A DNA stretch of 64,000 nt from Nocardia brasiliensis ATCC 700358 (GTDB lineage Bacteria > Actinomycetota > Actinomycetes > Mycobacteriales > Mycobacteriaceae). Shown here in pieces: positions 35,173 to 44,158 of the stretch. Where the stretch lies: NCBI RefSeq assembly GCF_000250675.2, contig NC_018681.1, forward strand, positions 434,001 to 498,000. Direction: 5' to 3'. The translations under genes were made by a program, and so were the position numbers. The notes under the pieces are model-generated. The model searched no databases. It saw only the letters and a program-made list of their open reading frames with translations, and was not told where the DNA came from. Numbering within the stretch: position 1 is the stretch's first letter; each line of letters starts with the position of its first letter.

Positions 35173-38100
35173 CAGGAGGCAGCTCCGGGGTCGCCGCGGA
35201 ACCAAGGCGCGATCGGATTGCCCCACCAGCGGGTGGACGGCGGCACGGTGTCGCCACGCATGACCAGCGAGGCGGGACCGATGGTCGCGCCCTCGCCGAT
35301 GGTGGACGCGGGCAGCGCGACACAGTGCGGGCCGAGCGTGGCGCCGGCTCCGAGGGTGACGGTGTCCATGGACATGATGCGGTCGTGGAAGAGATGAGTC
35401 TGCACGACGCAGCCGCGTTCCACGGTCGCGCCGTCACCGAGTGTCACCAGGTCCGCCTCCGGTAGCCAATAGGACTCGCACCATACCCCGCGGCCGATCT
35501 CGGCCCCGAGGCCGCGCAGCCACAGATTCAGCACCGGAGTACCCGTCGCGGCGCGCGCGAACCATGGCGCCGCAACGGTTTCCACGAAGGTGTCGGAGAC
35601 CTCGTTGCGCCAGACGAACGAGCTCCACAGCGGATGCTCCTCGGTCCCGATCCGGCCGACCAGCGCCCATTTCGCGGCCACCGAACTCGCGCCGGCCACC
35701 GCGCCCGCGGCCAGCAGCACCACGCCGCTGAGCAGTGCGGTGGGCAGGTGGCCGACGGTGTGCGCCAGCCAGGCCAGGGTGAACAGCACGCCGAGCCCGA
35801 TCGCGAAAGTCACCAGCACCGGGATGAGCCGGCACGTCTCGATGATGCCGCGCGCCACCCGCAATCGCGGCGGCGGATCGAAAGTGCGTGCGGTGTCGCT
35901 GCTTTCCGGTGCGCGGCGCAACCGGACGGGCGGGCTGCCCAGCCAGGACGAGCCCGCCTTCGACTTGGACGGCGCGGCCGAAAGCACCGCGACCAGACCG
36001 TTTTTCGGTACCCGCCGACCGGGCGCGGTCATGCCGGAATTGCCGAGGAAGGCGCGCTTGCCGACCTTGGCCTCGCCGATCCGCAGCCAGCCGCCGCCGA
36101 GTTCGTAACTGGCGATCATGGTGTCGTCGGCCAAAAACGCGCCGTCGGCGACGACGGTGAACTTGGGCAGCAGCAGCACCGTCGAGGCTTCCACGTTCTT
36201 GCCGATCTTCGCGCCGAGCAGGCGCAGCCAGATCGGCGTGAGCAGGCTCGCGTACAGCGGGAACAGGAAGGTCCGGGCCGCGTCGAGCAGGCGCTCGGTG
36301 GACCACACCTGCCAGCCGGTCCGGCTGCGCACGGGGTGATAGCCCTCGCGCAGGCGGAAACTGAGCAGCCGCACCAGGATGATGGTGATCGCGGCGTACA
36401 CGCCGAGGCTGAGCAGCGTCGCCACCGGCAGGATCGCGAACGCGCGGCCCAATCCACCGGCGAGCGTGCGGGTGTCGCGGATGAACCAGGCGATGAACAG
36501 CCCGCCCGCGCCGAGCCCGAGGATCGGCACCGCGGCCAACGCCATCGAGGTGATGCCGAAAATGGCCACCCAGTGCGCCGCCCGGTCGGGTGTATGCGCG
36601 GGCCAGCGGTGCTGGGCCTTACCGAGTTTCACGGCGGGCGAGCCCGCCCACTCCTGCTCCGCTTTGACCTTGCCGGATACCGCGGAGCCCGGCGCGACCT
36701 CCGCGTTCTTGCCGATCCTGGTGCCGGGCAACAGGATCGATCGGGAACCGACGACCGCGCCGGGGCCGACGACGACCGGCCCGATGTGCACGACGTCGCC
36801 GTCGATCCAATAGCCGGACAGGTCGACCTCGGGTTCCACGCTGCACCCGTCGCCCAGTTCGAGCATGCCGGTGACCGGTGGGATGGTGTGCAGGTCGACG
36901 CCCTTGCCGATCCTCGCGCCGAGCGCCCTGGCGAACGGCACCATCCATGGTGCGCCGGAAAGGTTTTCGGCCCCGCTGGCCTCGGCGAGGCGGACCGCGG
37001 CCCACAACCGCAGATGCACCGAGCCGCCGCGCGGATACTGACCCGGTCGCACGCCGCGCAGCAGCACCCGCGCGCCCGCCACACAGATCGCCATCCGGCC
37101 GATCGGGGAGATGAAGAGCAGGAACGCGACGAGCGTCCACCACCAGGACAGCTGCGGCAGCCAGGGCAGCGAGCCGGACCAGGCGGCGATATTGCCGACG
37201 ATCGCCAGCCAGGTGAGCCACTGCAGACCGGTCAGCGTGGTGAGCGGGACGGTGGCCAGCACCTGGATCGCCTGGGCGCGCAACGGCGTCGGGCGCACCA
37301 CGCGCTCCTCGACCGCGACGGCCGGGGTGCTCTGCTCCAGCAACTCGACCAGTGCGCCGAGGCGCGGGTGGTCGTAGAGATCGGCGACGGTGATCTGTGG
37401 ATAGCGTTCGCGCAGCGCGGTGACCAGTTGCGCGGCGGCCAGCGAACCGCCGCCGAGGTCGAAGAAGTCGGCGTCGAGATCGACCACTTCGCCGCCGAGG
37501 ATCGAATCCCACAGTCCGGCCACCCACTGCGCGGTGCCGGTCAGATCGTTGTGCTCGTCGTCGTCGGCGCTGTTGGGCAGCGGCCAGGGCAGCGCGTTGC
37601 GGTCGACCTTGCCGGAGGTGCGGGTCGGCAGTTCGGCGACGACCGCGAGCCGGGGCACCAGCGGGGCCGGAAGCTGTTCGGTGAGCTGGGCTCTGGCGGC
37701 TTTGAGGTCGAAGTCGGGGCCGGGTCCGGTGAGGTAGCCGACCAGGATCTTGTTGCCCGCCTTGGTGCTTCGGATCGCGGCGGCGGCGCCGGTGACGCCG
37801 GGCAGGTGTTGCAGTGCGTTGTCGATCTCGCCGAGTTCGATGCGGCGGCCGCCGAGTTTGATCTGGTCGTCGGCGCGGCCGAGGAACACCAGGCCCGCGC
37901 TGTCGTTGCGGACCAGGTCGCCGCTGCGGTAGGCGCGGTCCCAGCCGACCGAGGGCAGCGGGGCGTACTTCTCGGCGTCTTTGGCCGGATCGAGGTAGCG
38001 CGCCAGGCCGACGCCGCCGATCACCAGCTCGCCGGATTCGCCCTCGCCCACCGGGTTTCCGTTGGCGTCGATCACCACGAGGTCCCAGCCGTCCAGCGGC

Positions 38101-39089
38101 AGGCCGATCCGGATCGGCCACTCGCCGTCGAGCAGGGCGGCACACGCGACCACGGTCGCCTCGGTCGGGCCGTAGGTGTTCCACACCTCGCGCTCCGAAT
38201 GACCTTTGCCCGCAAGACGTTCCGCTAGTTCGGGCGGTACCGCCTCGCCGCCGAAGATCAGCAGCCGGACCGCGTCCAGCGCCTCGGCGGGCCAGGTCGC
38301 GGCCAGGGTCGGCACAGTGGACACCACGCTGATCTCCCGCCGCACCAGCCACGGACCGAGGTCGGCGCCGGTGCGCACCAGGTCGCGCGGGGCGGGCACC
38401 AGGCAGGCGCCGTTGCGCCAGGCCAGCCACATCTCCTCGCAGGACGCGTCGAACGCGACGGACAGCCCGGCGAGCACTCGATCGCCCGGGCCGATCGGCG
38501 CGTCCGGCAGGAACAGGTTCGCCTCGGCGTCGACGAAGGCGGCGGCGTTACGGTGGGTGACCGCAACACCTTTCGGTGTCCCGGTGGAGCCGGACGTGAA
38601 GATGATCCACGCGTCGTCGGCGGGCGTGGGCAGGGTGCTCTCGCTCGGACTGAGCGAATTGTCTTCGGCGGCACGGATTCCGGCGGCGGTGGTCTCGATG
38701 CCCGCGGCCGTGACGATCGCGGTGACCTGCGCCTCGCCGAATACCAGCTGGGCCCGTTCGTCCGGGTCGTCGGCGTCGACCGGCACGTAGGCCGCGCCCG
38801 CGTACAGCACCGCCAGGATGGTGAGATACAGCTGCCGGGAACCCGACGGCATCCGCACGCCCACCCGGTCGCCCGGTCGCACGCCCGCGGTGGCGAGGCG
38901 CGCCATGGTCTGCTCGATCTCGACGACCAGTTCGAGGTAGCTGAGCACCACGTCGCCGTCGTCGATGGCGGGCGCGTCTGGATGCGCGAGGGCCGTCGCG
39001 GTCAGAATATCGACGAGAGTCCGGGCCTGCGGTGTGTGCGTGCCGCGGAGCAGGGGATCCACCGTCGCATCAACCTGTGGCTGGAGCAT
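35172..39089 (-). CDS. Pls/PosA-type NRPS: A-T didomain with membrane and left-handed beta-helix C-terminal region
   Basis: 1305 aa. The adenylation domain has FTSGSTGTPKGV near residue 162, NTYGPTEAT near 305, YRSGDLVRN near 385, GGRRIELGE near 413 and TSGKVDRNALP near 490. A carrier domain follows with FFDLGGGSLAAAQ (Ser arm) near 545. Membrane helices from about 610 alternate with three soluble regions rich in hexapeptide repeats (for example GPVVVGPGAVVGSRSILLPG near 770). There is no ordinary condensation domain. This is the epsilon-poly-L-lysine synthetase architecture, which makes isopeptide homopolymers of cationic amino acids. ATG 39089 follows GGAGGTGGGCAGGG. Substrate not predicted. 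Confidence 0.85.
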   Translation of the reverse strand: MLQPQVDATVDPLLRGTHTPQARTLVDILTATALAHPDAPAIDDGDVVLSYLELVVEIEQTMARLATAGVRPGDRVGVRMPSGSRQLYLTILAVLYAGAAYVPVDADDPDERAQLVFGEAQVTAIVTAAGIETTAAGIRAAEDNSLSPSESTLPTPADDAWIIFTSGSTGTPKGVAVTHRNAAAFVDAEANLFLPDAPIGPGDRVLAGLSVAFDASCEEMWLAWRNGACLVPAPRDLVRTGADLGPWLVRREISVVSTVPTLAATWPAEALDAVRLLIFGGEAVPPELAERLAGKGHSEREVWNTYGPTEATVVACAALLDGEWPIRIGLPLDGWDLVVIDANGNPVGEGESGELVIGGVGLARYLDPAKDAEKYAPLPSVGWDRAYRSGDLVRNDSAGLVFLGRADDQIKLGGRRIELGEIDNALQHLPGVTGAAAAIRSTKAGNKILVGYLTGPGPDFDLKAARAQLTEQLPAPLVPRLAVVAELPTRTSGKVDRNALPWPLPNSADDDEHNDLTGTAQWVAGLWDSILGGEVVDLDADFFDLGGGSLAAAQLVTALRERYPQITVADLYDHPRLGALVELLEQSTPAVAVEERVVRPTPLRAQAIQVLATVPLTTLTGLQWLTWLAIVGNIAAWSGSLPWLPQLSWWWTLVAFLLFISPIGRMAICVAGARVLLRGVRPGQYPRGGSVHLRLWAAVRLAEASGAENLSGAPWMVPFARALGARIGKGVDLHTIPPVTGMLELGDGCSVEPEVDLSGYWIDGDVVHIGPVVVGPGAVVGSRSILLPGTRIGKNAEVAPGSAVSGKVKAEQEWAGSPAVKLGKAQHRWPAHTPDRAAHWVAIFGITSMALAAVPILGLGAGGLFIAWFIRDTRTLAGGLGRAFAILPVATLLSLGVYAAITIILVRLLSFRLREGYHPVRSRTGWQVWSTERLLDAARTFLFPLYASLLTPIWLRLLGAKIGKNVEASTVLLLPKFTVVADGAFLADDTMIASYELGGGWLRIGEAKVGKRAFLGNSGMTAPGRRVPKNGLVAVLSAAPSKSKAGSSWLGSPPVRLRRAPESSDTARTFDPPPRLRVARGIIETCRLIPVLVTFAIGLGVLFTLAWLAHTVGHLPTALLSGVVLLAAGAVAGASSVAAKWALVGRIGTEEHPLWSSFVWRNEVSDTFVETVAAPWFARAATGTPVLNLWLRGLGAEIGRGVWCESYWLPEADLVTLGDGATVERGCVVQTHLFHDRIMSMDTVTLGAGATLGPHCVALPASTIGEGATIGPASLVMRGDTVPPSTRWWGNPIAPWFRGDPGAAS

Positions 39090-39428
39090 GACGCCCTGCC
39101 CACCTCCCATTCGACCTGCCTCGCACTTTCCTGGTCTTGTTGTGTCATAGCTGGGTTACCAGTGGGCAAACACCACGGTGACCAGTTGTCCACGGTACTC
39201 GGGGTTGTCGACGTTTGTTGTTCACCGGCGTGGTTGCCGGGTGCCGCGGGCCGGGCGGAGTCGTTGCAGGTCGAGGCGATTTCCAGTGGACACGCCGAAG
39301 CAACCGCTGGTGGGCGGGCTGTCCGGCGGGTTCGCTGGCCGATCGCTACGGCCGGGTGGTCACAGCGATGTGATTCCGCTCATCGGCTTGGTGATCTTGC
39401 AGCTCAGAGCGTTTCGGGGCGCTCGGGA
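39090..39428. other. Intergenic region upstream of the Pls-like gene
   Basis: 339 bp holding the promoter region of the Pls-like gene and the end of the lysE-like transcript. No gene, strong hairpin or repeat was seen. Confidence 0.4.
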
Positions 39429-40067
39429 TCAGGCCGCGGAGGCCGCCGTGCCGATTCCGAGGGTCGCCAGGATTGCCGCGCTGGCCTGTTCGAGACGCTC
39501 CCGGATCTTCGGCCGGCGCAGCAGCGCGACCGCGCGGGAGGCGACCAGGGCCAGTAGCACCATCTCTACCGCGGCGATCGAGGATTCGACGGCGCCGAGC
39601 GCCAAGGTGTTGGCGAAGGTGACCTCGGTGAGGAACTGGGGGAGCACGGCGAGATAGAACAGGCCCACTTTCGGGTTGAACATGCACGAGACCAGACCCG
39701 CGGTGAACGCCGAGCGAACCGACGCGCGGGCGCCCGCCGCGGCCTGCGCCGCGTCGTCGCCGTGCAGGCCGGCCCGGCGCGCCCGGCGCTGTTCCAGCAG
39801 CGCGCGAATTCCCAAGTACACCAAGTAGATTCCGCCGACCACCTTGAGTATGCGATACGCGGTCGCGGACTGTTCCAGCAGCGCCGCGACGCCCGCCGCG
39901 ACCACCACCGCCCACACGATGCCGCCCACTGCCGAGCCGATCGCGGCGGCGATCCCCGGTCGCGCGTCCACGATCGAGAAGCGCAGCACCAGGAACGAAT
40001 CCGGGCCCGGGGTGATCGAGAGCAGGACGCATACGCCGATGAAGCTCAGCAGCAGGGAAAGCGACAT
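39429..40067 (-). CDS. LysE-family amino-acid exporter
   Basis: 212 aa with six hydrophobic segments. The signature TPGPDSFLVLR near residues 19-29 and the FNPKVGLFYLAVLPQF motif near 128 are typical of LysE/RhtB exporters. ATG 40067 gives the standard N-terminus. It lies on the same strand as and upstream of the Pls-like NRPS, 340 bp away, so a link to amino-acid flux for that system is possible but unproven. Confidence 0.9.
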   Translation of the reverse strand: MSLSLLLSFIGVCVLLSITPGPDSFLVLRFSIVDARPGIAAAIGSAVGGIVWAVVVAAGVAALLEQSATAYRILKVVGGIYLVYLGIRALLEQRRARRAGLHGDDAAQAAAGARASVRSAFTAGLVSCMFNPKVGLFYLAVLPQFLTEVTFANTLALGAVESSIAAVEMVLLALVASRAVALLRRPKIRERLEQASAAILATLGIGTAASAA

Positions 40068-40327
40068 TTCCTGAATCTGGTCCTCGGTCGGCGTCCGCGC
40101 AAGGTGTTTTCGGCGGTGTGGGCGCGTGTTGACAGGGCGGGGCGGTGTCTGTCAATCTCGGGACAGGTCATGAGTACCAGCGTTCAGCCCCGGCTTGCTG
40201 GTCGGCAACCCTCCTCCGCGGTGGGGTGCTCCGGGTGACGACCGGGCCGTCGCCCGACCGGGTGCGGCAAGCGCGGACTCGATGAATCTTCCAGATCATG
40301 GGTCCCAGAGCCGACGGGATTTTCGTG

Positions 40328-41647
40328 ATGACTGCTGTTGTGGACCAGACCTGTGCCGCCCTCGCCCGGGTTTCCGGTGACGACCTGCGGGTGCCGCTCG
40401 TCCAGGGCGGAACCACCACCTACGCCAACTTCGACTACGCGGCGAGCGCACCCGCGTTGGCCCAGGTCACCGACCGCGTGCAGCAGCTGCTGCCGTTCTA
40501 CGCGAGCGTGCACCGCGGCGCCGGCTACGCCTCGCGCATCTCCACCGAGTGCTACGAGGCCGCGCGCGGCTCGGTGACCCGCTACCTGGACGCCGCCGAC
40601 GACCAGGTCGTGGTGTTCACCCGCAACACCACCGACTCGCTGAACCTGCTCGCGTCCTGCGTGCCCGGCGACACCGTGGTGCTCGACATCGAACATCACG
40701 CCAACCTGCTGCCCTGGACCCGGCACGGACGCCGGGTGGTGCAGGCCGCGGCGACCGTCGAGGAGACCATCGGCCGGTTGGTCGCGGAGCTGTGCAGCAA
40801 GCCCGCCGCGCTGCTCGCGGTGACCGGCGCGTCCAACGTGACCGGCGAGGTGCTGCCGCTCGAGCGCCTCGCCACCGTGGCACACCAGTGCGGCGCCCGC
40901 ATCCTCGTCGACGCCGCCCAGCTGGCTCCGCATCGTCGAATCAGCCTGCGCGACACCGGGATCGACTACGTCGCCTTTTCCGGGCACAAGCTGTACGCGC
41001 CGTTCGGGGCGGGCGTGCTCGTCGGTCGCCGGGACTGGCTCGACCGGGCCGAGCCGTACCTGGCCGGTGGTGGTGCGGTCCGCGAGGTCAGCACCACCGG
41101 TGTCGAGTGGGCGGCCGCGCCGCAGCGGCACGAGGGCGGTTCGCCCAACGTGCTCGGCGCCGCCGCGCTCGCCGCCGCCTGTGACGCGCTCTGTGAGATC
41201 GACGCCGAAACCCTTGCCGCGCACGAACACCGACTCGCCGATCGGCTGCGCGAGGGCCTCGCCGCGATTGCGGGCGTGCGCCTGCTGCGCATCTGGCACG
41301 ACAGCCCCGACACCGTCGGCATCGTCGCCTTCACCCTGGACGGATTCGTCCCCGGCCACGTCGCCGCCTACCTGTCCGCCGAACACGGCATCGGCGTGCG
41401 CGACGGCCGCTTCTGCGCGCACCCCTTGCTCGCCCGCCTCGACCTCGACGGCGCGCTCCGCGCCAGCATCGGCCTCGGCACCACTCCCGCCCAGGTCGAC
41501 CGCCTGATCGACGCCGTAGCCACCCTCGTCCGAACCGGCCCCGCCTGGAACTACGCCATCACCAACGGCCTCTGGAACCCCACCCCCGAAACCCGCCCCT
41601 TCACCTCCCAAGCCCCCACCGGCGCCGCCCCCTGCCTCATCGACTGA
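40328..41647 (+). CDS. Class V aminotransferase / cysteine-desulfurase-like PLP enzyme
   Basis: 439 aa. The PLP lysine is in FSGHKLYAPFGAG near residue 220. The Asp ligand lies in ILVDAAQLAPH near 197 and the HHANLLPW segment near 125 carries the ring-stacking His. Also present are GGSPNVLGA and VRDGRFCAHP with a Cys at the C-terminal loop where desulfurases keep the catalytic one. ATG 40328 is chosen; GTG 40325 and ATG 40298 are alternatives. Resembles Rv3778c-type aminotransferases; no Fe-S genes are nearby. Confidence 0.87.
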   Translation: MTAVVDQTCAALARVSGDDLRVPLVQGGTTTYANFDYAASAPALAQVTDRVQQLLPFYASVHRGAGYASRISTECYEAARGSVTRYLDAADDQVVVFTRNTTDSLNLLASCVPGDTVVLDIEHHANLLPWTRHGRRVVQAAATVEETIGRLVAELCSKPAALLAVTGASNVTGEVLPLERLATVAHQCGARILVDAAQLAPHRRISLRDTGIDYVAFSGHKLYAPFGAGVLVGRRDWLDRAEPYLAGGGAVREVSTTGVEWAAAPQRHEGGSPNVLGAAALAAACDALCEIDAETLAAHEHRLADRLREGLAAIAGVRLLRIWHDSPDTVGIVAFTLDGFVPGHVAAYLSAEHGIGVRDGRFCAHPLLARLDLDGALRASIGLGTTPAQVDRLIDAVATLVRTGPAWNYAITNGLWNPTPETRPFTSQAPTGAAPCLID

Positions 41648-41700
41648 CCGACGACAAGTTGTCGGTCCGGTTGGCTTTGCCGGTCTATAGCATCTACGGC

Positions 41701-41838
41701 ATGGCTGAGCGGACGGAGTGGGCGGACGTGCGGGATCGTCGAGCGGCAGAACCAGGGTTCGCCGCGGCGTACGAGGCCGCTCGGTTGTCCTACATGCGCG
41801 ATCGCGAGGTTCGACTGAACGGCGGCAAGCACCGATGA
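41701..41838 (+). CDS. 45-aa protein coupled to Uma2 gene, antitoxin-like N-terminal motif
   Basis: 45 aa: MAERTEWADVRDRRAAEPGF then AAAYEAARLSYMRDREVRL and a basic tail. This looks like the leader of XRE-type antitoxins (R-x-R-x(3)-P-x(3)-AYE-x-A) but stops before any helix-turn-helix. It ends in an ATGA overlap with the Uma2 gene, so both are translated together. It may be a small partner of Uma2 or a truncated antitoxin. Confidence 0.55.
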   Translation: MAERTEWADVRDRRAAEPGFAAAYEAARLSYMRDREVRLNGGKHR

Positions 41839-42434
41839 CCACCTTGCCCGCATGGGCTACCGATCCGCGCGCACTGCTCATCACCGAAGAGGGATACGCG
41901 GCGCTGCCCGTGGACGTTCGTAAACAGATCGAGGTCGTGGACGGTCACGTCATCTTCTGTCGGAGCGGCAGCTTTCAACACAACAACGTCGCTCGCCGGT
42001 TGGCCAACAGCCTGGAGTCGGCCAAGCCGACCGAGCCCTGCACCGGAGTCGTCACGGACTTCGAGATGCATTATGTCCAGAGTCGGCCGGGTAGTCCCGG
42101 GTTCTCCTTCCGACGGCCCGACGTCGTGCTGCACCGATGTGTGGACGAGGACCGGAAACTGACGACCGCTGACGCGCTGCTGGTCGTCGAAGTGGTGTCG
42201 CCGGGCTCGGAATACACCGATACGGTCGACAAGCGGGCTGAGTACGCCAACGAAGGCATCCCCATCTACCTCGTCGTTCATCTGGATGTCGAACGCCGGG
42301 TCAAAATCGTGCAGGAGTACCGGCTCGATTGGGCCAGCAAGACGTACCGGCTCGCGGAGACCCATCAGGACTTCCTGCGCTTGACCGATCCGTTTCCGAT
42401 GGAGGTTTCCTTCGCCGAACTGGACGGAAGCTAG
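41835..42434 (+). CDS. Uma2-family (DUF820) restriction-endonuclease-fold protein
   Basis: 199 aa. ITEEGYAALPVDVRKQIEVVDGHVIF opens the fold. RRPDVVLHRC near residue 94 gives the Asp and ADALLVVEVVSPGSEYTDTVDKRAEY near 114 gives the Glu and downstream Lys of the PD-(D/E)xK site. It starts inside the ATGA overlap with the 45-aa gene. It is a paralogue of the Uma2 gene at 25143 (shared HRC, LLV-EV-SP). Function of the family in actinobacteria is unknown. Confidence 0.87.
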   Translation: MTTLPAWATDPRALLITEEGYAALPVDVRKQIEVVDGHVIFCRSGSFQHNNVARRLANSLESAKPTEPCTGVVTDFEMHYVQSRPGSPGFSFRRPDVVLHRCVDEDRKLTTADALLVVEVVSPGSEYTDTVDKRAEYANEGIPIYLVVHLDVERRVKIVQEYRLDWASKTYRLAETHQDFLRLTDPFPMEVSFAELDGS

Positions 42435-42438
42435 CCGC

Positions 42439-42987
42439 TCAGTCGCCGAGTTGGGTGGGGCGGTGGTAGCGGCCGTTGTAGTAGAGGAGGGGGGCGGCGG
42501 CGGGGGATTCGTTGGTGTTGTCGTGGACTCGGGTGACCAGGCCTACTACGAGGGTGTGGTCACCCAGGGGAATCAGTTGGTGGATGGTGGCGCGCAGCCA
42601 GATGGGGGTGCCGTGCAGGACGGGTTCGCCGGTGTCCAGGGTGGTCCAGAGGGCACGGTCGGTGAAACGCTCGTCGGCGGTGCGGGCGAAGCGCTGGGCG
42701 ATGTGGCGCTGGTGTTCGCCGAGGAAATGGATGACCACCGAGCCCGCGTCCAGCAGTGCGGTGAGGCTGGACGAGGTGTGCGCGATATTGAACGAGACGA
42801 GTGGCGGCGCCAGCGACAACGAGGCGAACGACGTCGCGGTGAAACCGATCGGCCCGTTCGGCGAATTCAAGGTGACCACGGTGACGCCCGCCGGATAGTG
42901 CCGCATGGACGCGCGGAACTGCTCGGCGGTGATCCCGCTCAAATCATCGGGGATCTGGAAATCCACGGGTCGTTCAGCCTCGGTCAC
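42439..42987 (-). CDS. Flavin reductase-like domain protein
   Basis: 182-aa FMN-binding split-barrel reductase of the HpaC/DIM6 type: RASMRHYPAGVTVVTLNSPNGPIGFTATSFASLSLAPPLVSF near residues 25-66, and VIHFLGEHQRHIAQRFA near 84. It would supply reduced flavin to a monooxygenase; none is adjacent. Convergent with the Uma2 gene (4-bp gap). Confidence 0.9.
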   Translation of the reverse strand: MTEAERPVDFQIPDDLSGITAEQFRASMRHYPAGVTVVTLNSPNGPIGFTATSFASLSLAPPLVSFNIAHTSSSLTALLDAGSVVIHFLGEHQRHIAQRFARTADERFTDRALWTTLDTGEPVLHGTPIWLRATIHQLIPLGDHTLVVGLVTRVHDNTNESPAAAPLLYYNGRYHRPTQLGD

Positions 42988-43113
42988 CTAAGCCAACCTA
43001 CGCCGGGTTCGTCCGCTTCGCGTTCCCCCGCCCGGGGGTTTCTGCGCGAAAAGTCGATCTCGCGCACCGCATGACACCCCGATCGTGTTGCTGAAAGCCG
43101 GTGCGCGCGCTGC

Positions 43114-43590
43114 CTATACGACCTCGATGGGCAGCCCGGCGGTGATGCGCACCAACTCGTGAAAAGAGGTGCGGAACACAGTGTTCGGATGACCGCCCGC
43201 GGCCCACACCTCGCGATGCCGGGACAGCTCCGAATCCACCCAGGTGGGCAGGTTGGTGGGATGGCCGACCGGGGCGACTCCGCCGAGCGGTTGCCCGGTC
43301 ACCTGCCGGACCAGCTCGGCAGGCGCTGCGGTGAGCGTGCCCTCCAGCCGTGTGCCGGTGGCGGCCAGGTCCACCTCGTGCGCGCCGGAGACCAGCAGCA
43401 GCACGGGGTCCTCGTCCAGCAGGAACACCGTCGCAGTCGTAATGGCCCCCACCTCGACGCCGAGTGCGCGCGCCGCGTCGGCGACAGTGGGTGTCGGTGC
43501 CGGCTGGGTCACGATGACACCGTGATGGCCTCGGGCGATGAGGGTGTCCGCGACTCGGCAGGCGATCGGTGGCAATGTCGACCTGCGCAT
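43114..43590 (-). CDS. YbaK/EbsC-type aminoacyl-tRNA deacylase
   Basis: 158-aa YbaK/ProX-fold protein that probably hydrolyses mischarged tRNA. ATTATVFLLDEDPVLLLVSGAHEVDL near residues 49-74 and GQPLGGVAPVGHP near 99-111 with the conserved Gly/His motif match the family. HPNTVFRTSFHELVRITAGLPIEVV is its usual C-terminus. ATG 43590 chosen; it ends 34 bp after the start of the upstream OHCU-like gene's end. Confidence 0.88.
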   Translation of the reverse strand: MRRSTLPPIACRVADTLIARGHHGVIVTQPAPTPTVADAARALGVEVGAITTATVFLLDEDPVLLLVSGAHEVDLAATGTRLEGTLTAAPAELVRQVTGQPLGGVAPVGHPTNLPTWVDSELSRHREVWAAGGHPNTVFRTSFHELVRITAGLPIEVV

Positions 43591-43624
43591 GAAAACCAGA
43601 GTAGAGCGATTCGCGGGGAATGCG

Positions 43625-43945
43625 TCAGTATTCCGGATAGCCCTCGCTCGGCCCGAGCAGTTGGGCGATGCGCGCGTGCGTGCAACGTGCCAGCTCGGAC
43701 ACGCTGTGCTCCGAGACCTGTTCGTGCGCAACCGCTTCGAACGCCCGATCCAGATCGCCCGGCGAGAGCGCGAGCAGGCCGATGTCCGCGGTGGCCAGCA
43801 GCGCGTCCCGATCTGGGAAGGGTCTGGCGTCGGCGAGTTCGGTCGCCCAGGTGACATTGCCGCAACAGCCGAAGAGCGCGTGAATCGCGCGGGCGCGGGG
43901 AAATTGGTTGAACCGGTCGAGACCGATTCCCTGATGCATCAACAC
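43625..43945 (-). CDS. Short OHCU-decarboxylase-domain protein
   Basis: About 106 aa related to the N-terminal part of 2-oxo-4-hydroxy-4-carboxy-5-ureidoimidazoline decarboxylases of urate breakdown: IGLDRFNQFPRARAIHALFGCCGNVTWATELADARPF. Full-length enzymes are about 165 aa and use a catalytic His and a Glu farther on; here the protein ends after HSVSELARCTHARIAQLLG. No other purine-catabolism gene is present. GTG 43945 has GGAGG five bases upstream; ATG 43939 and ATG 43990 are alternatives. Probably a divergent domain-only protein, activity doubtful. Confidence 0.65.
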   Translation of the reverse strand: MLMHQGIGLDRFNQFPRARAIHALFGCCGNVTWATELADARPFPDRDALLATADIGLLALSPGDLDRAFEAVAHEQVSEHSVSELARCTHARIAQLLGPSEGYPEY

Positions 43946-44158
43946 AGTGGCCTCCGAGCCGAAAAGTGAGGTTCGATGACTTGGTTCCATGATCCGCGCA
44001 CGGCCGGCTAGGAACTACTGCCTCGCAACAATTTTGCGCACCTTTAACAGGATTTACGCCGCACGCGGCACCTTGCGGCGAGCTTCGCGGTCAAAGCGTC
44101 AGGGGAGTGGACCGGACGAGGTGTGTTCGTCTCCCGCCCTCTGGAATACGCTGTACAA

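Noticed and set aside
35634..38228. 864-codon plus-strand open frame opposite the Pls-like gene
   Set aside because: Antisense shadow with biased composition and no domains.
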